DNA of 7,326 nt, taken from contig CAIYGJ010000064.1 in assembly GCA_903925705.1 (NCBI GenBank), positions 1-7,326 on the forward strand. The letters run 5' to 3'. The number at the start of each line of letters is the position of its first letter. Position 1 is the first letter of the stretch. The position numbers and the translations under genes are program-made. Below are positions 1 through 4,828 of this stretch, in pieces. The notes beneath the pieces are model-generated. The model worked only from the letters and a program-made list of their open reading frames with translations. It was not told the DNA's origin and did no database searches. Source of the stretch: an uncultured Actinomycetes bacterium. Lineage in GTDB: Bacteria; Actinomycetota; Actinomycetes; S36-B12; UBA5976.

Positions 1-833
<833 letters not shown>

Positions 834-838
834 TAGAA

Positions 839-997
839 ATGTATTCCTGGATTTGGAGCAAGCTACCGGGTGGAAGAATCGCAAAGACTTTCGTTGCTGC
901 AGTAATACTCGCTGGGCTTGCGTTCTTTATGTTCACAATTGGTTTTCCAGCAATTGAGCATTACTTCAATGTTGATCAAACAACCATTACTGAATAA
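839..997 (+). CDS. Small single-pass membrane protein downstream of sortase (52 aa)
   Basis: ATG at 839 opens a 52-codon frame ending at TAA 995-997. AGGTG at 826-830, inside the end of the sortase gene, gives a ribosome binding site 8 nt upstream. The protein begins MYSWIWSKLPGGRIAKT, has one hydrophobic helix at about residues 17-38, and ends in a short acidic tail (FNVDQTTITE). From memory, small proteins of this build (MY-W-W-LP start, helix, FP then E) follow class E sortase genes in other actinobacteria; I could not check this. The function is unknown. The close spacing suggests translation with the sortase and perhaps a role alongside it in the membrane. The alternative is a chance frame, but the RBS, the clean helix and the stop just before the tRNA argue for a real gene. 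Confidence 0.8.
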   Translation: MYSWIWSKLPGGRIAKTFVAAVILAGLAFFMFTIGFPAIEHYFNVDQTTITE

Positions 998-1000
998 AAG

Positions 1001-1090
1001 TGGCGGTATCGGTGGGATTTGAACCCACGGTGCGCTTGCACGCACACAACTTTTCGAGAGTTGCACCTTCGGCCGCTCGGACACGATACC
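1001..1090 (-). tRNA. tRNA-Ser(CGA)
   Basis: Read on the minus strand, the gene starts GGTATCG at 1090 and ends CGATACC, G discriminator and an encoded CCA at 1003-1001. The acceptor stem is 7 perfect pairs. The anticodon arm is CAACT-CTCGAAA-AGTTG (1063-1047), giving anticodon CGA (plus-strand bases 1054-1056), which reads UCG serine codons. The long variable arm (TGTGCGTGCAAGCGCAC region) and the T-arm GTGGG-TTCAAAT-CCCAC are typical of tRNA-Ser. The length is 90 nt including CCA. It lies 45 nt downstream of tadA on the same strand and is probably part of that transcript. Its 3' end is 3 nt from the stop of the convergent small membrane protein gene. Confidence 0.97.
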
Positions 1091-1135
1091 GAGATCAAGA
1101 TTACTAGTTAATCAATGACAACCGAAATCACTGAT

Positions 1136-1594
1136 TTATCTTTGGGCTTTGAAAAACTCACTCAAAATAGCGGCACACTCATCCGCTAAAACTCCAGAAA
1201 CAACTACTGGTCGGTGCGGCAACCGACGATCTCGAACTACATCCCAAAGTGAACCAACTGCGCCAGCTTTTTCATCGAACGCGCCAAAAACAATTCGACC
1301 AACTCTTGCTTGAACCGCAGCACCAGCACACATCGTGCACGGCTCAAGAGTCACAACCAAAGTGTGGTCATCAAGTCGCCATGAGTTGTTAGCAATTGCC
1401 GTTTGGCGCATTGCGACAATCTCAGCATGATTCATTGGATCGCTATCAATTTCTCGCGTGTTAAATCCTTGGCCGACGACTTCACCGTGGGAATTCAGCA
1501 CAACCGCACCAACTGGAACATCACCTTGTTGCGAAGCTTTCGCAGCAAGATCCAAAGCCATGCGCATGGCTTCATTGAATTCAAGGTTTAGCAC
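1136..1594 (-). CDS. tadA: tRNA-specific adenosine deaminase TadA
   Basis: TadA converts adenosine-34 of tRNA-Arg(ACG) to inosine so that one tRNA reads several CGN codons; it is a zinc enzyme of the cytidine-deaminase fold. The 152-residue length is normal for the family. The zinc and catalytic residues are all visible: His56 and Glu58 in the HAE motif, and Cys86 and Cys89 in PCTMC. The conserved GDVPVGAVV is at residues 24-32 and the FGAFDEKAGAVGS segment at 103-115. The chosen start is GTG at 1594. ATG codons at residues 10 and 12 would remove the start of the first helix and are less likely. No clear Shine-Dalgarno precedes the GTG. tRNA-Ser(CGA) follows on the same strand; that tRNA is not the known TadA substrate, so the link is positional. 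Confidence 0.95.
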   Translation of the reverse strand: MLNLEFNEAMRMALDLAAKASQQGDVPVGAVVLNSHGEVVGQGFNTREIDSDPMNHAEIVAMRQTAIANNSWRLDDHTLVVTLEPCTMCAGAAVQARVGRIVFGAFDEKAGAVGSLWDVVRDRRLPHRPVVVSGVLADECAAILSEFFKAQR

Positions 1595-1608
1595 TTGTTC
1601 ATTGTTTC

Positions 1609-1637
1609 ACTATTGCTGTCGATTTTTCACAATGCAA
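1609..1637 (-). promoter_or_regulatory. Possible tadA promoter (divergent)
   Basis: On the minus strand TTGCAT (1637-1632) is followed after 17 nt by AATAGT (1614-1609), a weak sigma-70-type pair. A start site about 7 nt further would give a 5' leader of only about 8 nt before the GTG at 1594, which would fit the lack of a Shine-Dalgarno. It overlaps the opposing transporter promoter. This is inference from weak matches. Confidence 0.3.
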
Positions 1638-1652
1638 AAACTTTGTTATTCT
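1624..1652 (+). promoter_or_regulatory. Predicted promoter of the SAM-riboswitch transporter operon
   Basis: TTTTCA (1624-1629) and TATTCT (1647-1652) are separated by 17 nt and resemble -35 and -10 boxes. Transcription would begin at about 1658-1660, exactly where the riboswitch P1 stem starts, which supports the assignment. Confidence 0.5.
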
Positions 1653-1657
1653 TTCAA

Positions 1658-1781
1658 CAGGTCAAGAGTGATAGCGATAAGTCCCGGCTAGCTATCCGAC
1701 AACCCTTGCAGACCGCGATGGGGTGCCTCCGGATGAGGACCTGGCCACGCAAGTGGCAAGCGCGGGTCCATAACAGGGCCC
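1658..1781 (+). promoter_or_regulatory. SAM-IV-type (or SAM-I/IV variant) riboswitch
   Basis: This RNA element binds S-adenosylmethionine and controls the transporter operon downstream. P1 is CAGGTC (1658-1663) with GACCTG (1738-1743). P2 is GATAGC (1670-1675) with GCTATC (1691-1696). The core CGACAACCC (1697-1705) and GGGGTGCC (1720-1727) form the P3 base and match the AACC/GGTGC core shared by the SAM-I clan. The P2 loop CCGG (1684-1687) can pair with CCGG at 1729-1732 as the first pseudoknot. Outside P1, GCCAC-GCAA-GTGGC (1744-1757) is a GNRA-capped P4. CCGCG in the P3 loop (1713-1717) pairs with CGCGG (1761-1765) as a second pseudoknot, the hallmark that separates SAM-IV from SAM-I. No P4 lies inside P1, as expected for SAM-IV. 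The identification rests on pattern and pairing, without a covariance search; the SAM-I/IV variant is the main alternative. Confidence 0.88.
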
Positions 1782-1783
1782 AA

Positions 1784-1809
1784 CATGGGTGAACAACCGT
1801 TGACCCATG
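1784..1809 (+). promoter_or_regulatory. Hairpin between riboswitch and start codon (likely expression platform)
   Basis: CATGGGT (1784-1790) pairs perfectly with ACCCATG (1803-1809), and an inner CAA/TTG pairing can extend it. No U-run follows, so it does not look like an intrinsic terminator. It ends 14 nt before the AAGGAG ribosome binding site and probably takes part in SAM-dependent control of translation or folding (inference). Confidence 0.55.
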
Positions 1810-1823
1810 CCACCTGAAGTATC

Positions 1824-1829
1824 AAGGAG
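1824..1829 (+). promoter_or_regulatory. Ribosome binding site AAGGAG for the substrate-binding protein
   Basis: AAGGAG lies 6 nt before the GTG at 1836. It is the strongest Shine-Dalgarno in the window and settles the start of the binding-protein gene. As the first site after the riboswitch it is the natural target if control is translational. Confidence 0.85.
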
Positions 1830-1835
1830 ACAAGC

Positions 1836-2711
1836 GTGAAGAACGCATCAACACGTCGATTTGGCATTGCCCTAGTTGCAGCATCAGCGCTGCTATTAAC
1901 CGCATGCTCATCGTCATCAGAAACAGCCGCATCCTCAGCACCAACTGCAGCCGAAACCAACGGTAGTGAATGTGCACCAGAGAGCATGCAGACACTAACA
2001 ACCGGAAAACTTGCAATCGCAACTGGTGAACCTGCCTACTACCCATGGGTTATCGATGACAAGCCTGAATCAGGCGCAGGCTTTGAATCTGCAGTTGCTT
2101 ATGCAGTTGCTGCTCAACTTGGTTTTGCCGCTGAAGACGTATCTTGGGTTCGCACCACATTTGATGGCGCTATCACTCCAGGTGCAAAGGACTTCGATTT
2201 CAATTTGCAGCAGTTCTCAATTACTGAAGAACGTAAAGCAGCTGTTGATTTCTCGAGCCCTTACTACTCAGCTCCGCAGGCAATCGTTTCCTACACAGGC
2301 AGCCCAATCGAAGGTAAGACAACCATCGAAGAACTTAAGGGTGCAAAGCTAGGCGCTGGTGTTGGAACAACATCACTAGATGCAATCAAAACTGTGTTCG
2401 GTTCCGAACCGCAGGCATTCAATGACAACGCTGCTGCCGTAGCTGCGCTTAAGAATGGTCAGATTGATGGAATCGTCGTTGACCTTCCAACTGCTTTCTA
2501 CCTATCTGGTGTTGAAGTTGAAGGTGGCATCATCGTAGGCCAGCTTCCATCAACTGGTGATGGGGATAACTTCGGTTTGTTGCTTTCTAAGGGCAGCCCA
2601 ATCACTGCCTGCGTTTCACAGGCAGTGGATGATATCCGCGCCAGTGGCGAACTAGATGAAATCACTGCAAAGTGGCTTTCAACTGAAGCAGGAGCCCCAG
2701 TTCTTAAATAG
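1836..2711 (+). CDS. Polar amino-acid ABC transporter, substrate-binding lipoprotein
   Basis: This is the extracytoplasmic binding protein of a family-3 (HisJ/GlnH-type) amino-acid importer. It has a lipoprotein signal peptide with basic start, hydrophobic stretch and lipobox LTAC, lipidated Cys24, then a Ser/Ala-rich tether to about residue 45. The two-lobed binding domain spans about 55-285. In GlnH-like proteins the ITxER arginine binds the substrate carboxylate and an aspartate before xP binds the amino group; here these correspond to Arg133 in SITEER and Asp216 in VVDLPTA. Both are kept, which supports an alpha-amino acid ligand. Cys46 and Cys259 could form a disulfide. The gene is first in a three-gene operon directly under a SAM riboswitch, so methionine, cystine or a related sulfur amino acid is the likely cargo; the sequence alone does not fix which. 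Start GTG is supported by AAGGAG 6 nt upstream. Confidence 0.93.
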   Translation: MKNASTRRFGIALVAASALLLTACSSSSETAASSAPTAAETNGSECAPESMQTLTTGKLAIATGEPAYYPWVIDDKPESGAGFESAVAYAVAAQLGFAAEDVSWVRTTFDGAITPGAKDFDFNLQQFSITEERKAAVDFSSPYYSAPQAIVSYTGSPIEGKTTIEELKGAKLGAGVGTTSLDAIKTVFGSEPQAFNDNAAAVAALKNGQIDGIVVDLPTAFYLSGVEVEGGIIVGQLPSTGDGDNFGLLLSKGSPITACVSQAVDDIRASGELDEITAKWLSTEAGAPVLK

Positions 2712-2729
2712 TTCTGGTTTAGTTAGATC

Positions 2730-3620
2730 ATGAGTAACGACAGCCCGGCCCGAGAAACTTCGGGTCGGGCTTTGTCGTGGACTCCGAGCCAACGTGAACT
2801 TGAGCGTCAGGCATCCCGCAAGTCCATTGGTCGCAAGAAAGCTTTAATCGCCACTCTGTCGTCCGTTATTGTTATCGGTTCATTGATCCGCCTGATCGTA
2901 ACTTCACCAGGTTGGCAATCTGTAAAAGACACATTCTTTGATTGGTCTTATGGCGGCGAAGTCCTTGGCGCAGTCGCCAAAGGTTTGATTGTCAACATTC
3001 GACTCACAATCATCGCGGCGATTTTAATTGGCATCTTTGCGATGATTCTGGCGTTACTTCGGACGTCACGTTCTGCAGCACTTACTCCGTTTCGGATTAT
3101 GGCAACGGCCTATGTAGATATCTTCCGTGGCGTGCCATTGCTTTTGGTCATTTTGCTTATCGGATTCGGTGTTCCAGCACTTCGGATCGAAGGGCTAACC
3201 AATAGCGTGCTAATCCTTGGCACCACTGCAGTAGTGCTGACCTACTCGGCCTACGTTGCTGAAGTAATTCGAAGCGGAATACTTTCGATTCATCCAAGTC
3301 AGCGGGCAGCTGCACGCTCGCTTGGATTAAGTTCCTCACAAACTATGCGGCACGTAGTTCTGCCACAAGCCCTAAAGCGCGTGGTTCCACCGCTTCTTAA
3401 CGACTTAGTCGCACTCTTAAAGGACACCGGCTTAGTTTCAATTCTTGGCGTGACTGACGCAGTTCGTGCTGCGCAGATCGCAAGTTCGCGCACATTTAAC
3501 TACACGCCATATGTAACAGCGGCAATCTTGTTCCTGTTAATCACAATTCCTTTGACTCGCTATACCGATCGGGTACTAGCTAAGTCAATGAAACGTCAGA
3601 ATGCGCAGGGCGCAGCATGA
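2730..3620 (+). CDS. Polar amino-acid ABC transporter, permease
   Basis: This is the inner-membrane channel subunit of the HisM/GlnP family. The basic cytoplasmic N-terminus (residues 1-37, with PSQRELERQ) is followed by a helix at about 38-58, then the permease domain from about 79 with hydrophobic helices near 91-111, 134-150, 159-179 and 260-275. The EAA-type coupling loop that docks on the ATPase is at about 178-215 (RSGILSIHPSQRAAARSLGLS then VVLPQA). It lies 18 nt after the binding-protein gene and overlaps the ATPase gene by 4 nt (ATGA). The start is uncertain: ATG 2730 lacks a clear Shine-Dalgarno and is followed at once by a strong hairpin covering codons 3-16. TTG at 2772, just before the conserved WTPSQRELER segment, is the alternative. 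One permease gene implies a homodimer. Confidence 0.92.
   Translation: MSNDSPARETSGRALSWTPSQRELERQASRKSIGRKKALIATLSSVIVIGSLIRLIVTSPGWQSVKDTFFDWSYGGEVLGAVAKGLIVNIRLTIIAAILIGIFAMILALLRTSRSAALTPFRIMATAYVDIFRGVPLLLVILLIGFGVPALRIEGLTNSVLILGTTAVVLTYSAYVAEVIRSGILSIHPSQRAAARSLGLSSSQTMRHVVLPQALKRVVPPLLNDLVALLKDTGLVSILGVTDAVRAAQIASSRTFNYTPYVTAAILFLLITIPLTRYTDRVLAKSMKRQNAQGAA
2738..2777 (+). promoter_or_regulatory. Strong hairpin over the permease start (candidate attenuator)
   Basis: Arm 2742-2753 (AGCCCGGCCCGA) pairs with 2760-2771 (TCGGGTCGGGCT) in 12 pairs including one G-T, around a 6-nt GAAACT loop. CGACA (2738-2742) can also pair with TGTCG (2773-2777), lengthening the stem with a small bulge. 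Only a short TTT follows, so full intrinsic termination is doubtful. Position and strength suggest partial termination, an RNA-stabilising stem for the upstream binding-protein message, or a brake on permease translation (inference). Confidence 0.6.
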
Positions 3621-4360
3621 ACGTACTAGAAGTCAAGAACTTACGAAAAAGCTTTGAAGACAATGTGGTTTTGAACGACTTGTCCTTAACCGTTCCAGAT
3701 CACACCGCCACAGTATTAATAGGTGCATCTGGCTCTGGTAAATCAACACTTTTGCGTTGCATTAACTTGCTAGACACGATTGATGACGGATCGATCTATT
3801 TGGATGGAAAAGAAATTTCAGATCCAGAGATAAATGTTGATGAAGTTAGAAAAAACCTGGGCATGGTGTTTCAGTCTTTCAACTTGTTTCCGCACATGAG
3901 CGTGCTCGATAACATCATGCTGTCGCCGGTTCGGGTACACAAACTTCCAAAAGAACAAGCTCGTGACGAAGCGATGACACTTCTACGTCGATTCGACTTA
4001 GCCGATAAAGCTGATCAGTTTCCAGATCGACTAAGTGGCGGGCAGCAGCAACGGGTAGCGATCATTAGATCTATCGCAGTCAAGCCACGCTTGCTGTTAC
4101 TTGATGAAGTTACTTCTGCACTTGATCCAGTTTTAGTTAACGAAGTTTTGTCAATTGTGCGAGACCTAAAAGCAGATGGCATGGCAATGGTCTTAGCAAC
4201 ACATGAAATGGGATTTGCTACTCAAGTAGCTGACGAAGTTTGTTTCTTAAAAGATGGCAACATTATTGAGCGGGGTCCAGCTTCGCAGGTCATCTCTGCA
4301 CCTCAAGAAGCAGAAACTAAAGATTTTCTTCGTCGAGTTCACGAAGCTGGGCGACTTTAA
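3617..4360 (+). CDS. Polar amino-acid ABC transporter, ATP-binding protein
   Basis: This cytoplasmic ATPase powers the importer and is of the HisP/GlnQ type, 247 residues, a normal length. Walker A is GASGSGKST (36-44), the Q-loop glutamine is Gln86 in VFQSFNLFPH, the signature is LSGGQQQR (139-146), Walker B is LLLLDE (159-164) with catalytic Glu164, the D-loop is SALD, and the switch histidine is His196 in ATHEMGFA. All functional residues are present. The residue after the catalytic glutamate is Val165 where most family members have Pro (DEPTSALD). No C-terminal ACT/NIL regulatory domain is present, unlike typical MetN. The ATG overlaps the permease stop (ATGA), and AGGG at 3607-3610 is its RBS. 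The stop TAA (4358-4360) shares the TTAA palindrome with the convergent gene. Confidence 0.95.
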   Translation: MNVLEVKNLRKSFEDNVVLNDLSLTVPDHTATVLIGASGSGKSTLLRCINLLDTIDDGSIYLDGKEISDPEINVDEVRKNLGMVFQSFNLFPHMSVLDNIMLSPVRVHKLPKEQARDEAMTLLRRFDLADKADQFPDRLSGGQQQRVAIIRSIAVKPRLLLLDEVTSALDPVLVNEVLSIVRDLKADGMAMVLATHEMGFATQVADEVCFLKDGNIIERGPASQVISAPQEAETKDFLRRVHEAGRL

Positions 4361-4656
4361 GATCCAGGATGGTCAATCACGCGAGCGTGCAGTGAAGTTC
4401 GACCTTGAAGCGCAGCACGAACTGCGCGGTGCAATCCATCCTCTAAATACAGTTGTCCGTTCCAGCGCACAACATGAGCAAACAAATCACCAAAGAATGT
4501 GGAGTCACTAGCAAGCAGTGCGTTCAGGTCCAAGGTGCTACGAATTGTTGATAAATCCGAGAGCTTGATTTGCCGTGGAGCCAACGAGCCCCATTCCTCA
4601 CTGGCTATATCTAGCTCCGGATATGGACGCTCATTTAGGACTGACTTAAAGATCAC
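4357..4656 (-). CDS. Small conserved-looking protein with ParB/sulfiredoxin-like motif (99 aa)
   Basis: I cannot assign a function. The 99-residue protein starts at GTG 4656 with no evident Shine-Dalgarno. It begins with a short segment, then RQIKLSDL (28-35), a helix-like stretch rich in Leu and Asp (36-60), and HVVRWNGQLYLEDGLHRAVRA from 61. The pattern VV-x(n)-NGxLYLxDGxHRxxxAA-xxG-xxxxAxV resembles the ParB N-terminal/sulfiredoxin fold, where the DG-x-HR box binds nucleotide or phosphate, and RQIKLSDL fits the first strand of that fold. From memory, similar short proteins with a LYLEDGLHRA motif are widespread in actinobacteria. It is convergent with the transporter operon (4-nt overlap) and divergent from ftsH. 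A shorter start is not available without losing the N-terminal strand. Confidence 0.8.
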   Translation of the reverse strand: MIFKSVLNERPYPELDIASEEWGSLAPRQIKLSDLSTIRSTLDLNALLASDSTFFGDLFAHVVRWNGQLYLEDGLHRAVRAALQGRTSLHARVIDHPGS

Positions 4657-4828
4657 ATTTAAACAATAGGGAAAACCCCGCTAAGTATGGGTATTTGGCT
4701 GGTTGGGTATGTCGCTAGCAGCGAACAAACCTCACATAATGGTCATTAGGTTTAGCAGTCAGGGCCATTGAGTAGTACCGTAAAGATTCAATTAAATACG
4801 CGATTTTAAAGGGCGTTGGTTTCAAGGC
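4657..4828. promoter_or_regulatory. Divergent intergenic region with candidate promoters for ftsH and the 99-aa gene
   Basis: This 172-bp gap holds no gene I can support. For ftsH, CATAAT (4735-4740) is a near-consensus -10 box but has no good -35; TTGAGT (4768-4773) with TTAAAT (4792-4797), spaced 18 nt, is a second candidate nearer the start. On the minus strand TATTGT ends 6 nt before GTG 4656 and could serve a near-leaderless transcript. A small 5-bp stem TCGCT-AGC-AGCGA lies at 4712-4724. None of these sites is strong on its own. Confidence 0.35.

Noticed and set aside
863..1084. Minus-strand open frame of 73 codons over the tRNA
   Set aside because: It runs through tRNA-Ser(CGA) and the opposite strand of the small membrane protein gene; the product has no coherent domain.
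1001..1090. tRNA-Ser as an integration site of a mobile element
   Set aside because: No integrase, no direct repeat of the tRNA 3' end and no foreign-looking gene content flank it.
1403..1792. Plus-strand open frames across tadA and the riboswitch
   Set aside because: They overlap the conserved TadA coding sequence or structured leader RNA and lack RBS or domain support.
1784..1809. Intrinsic terminator before the binding-protein gene
   Set aside because: The stem is strong but is followed by CACCTGAAG with no U-run, so it was recorded as a possible expression platform.
1711..1830. Direct pairing of CTCC in the aptamer (1727-1730) with the ribosome binding site AAGGAG as the switch
   Set aside because: SAM binding would use neighbouring bases in the aptamer and free the RBS, turning expression on with SAM, the opposite of the expected logic; the pairing is also only 4 bp.
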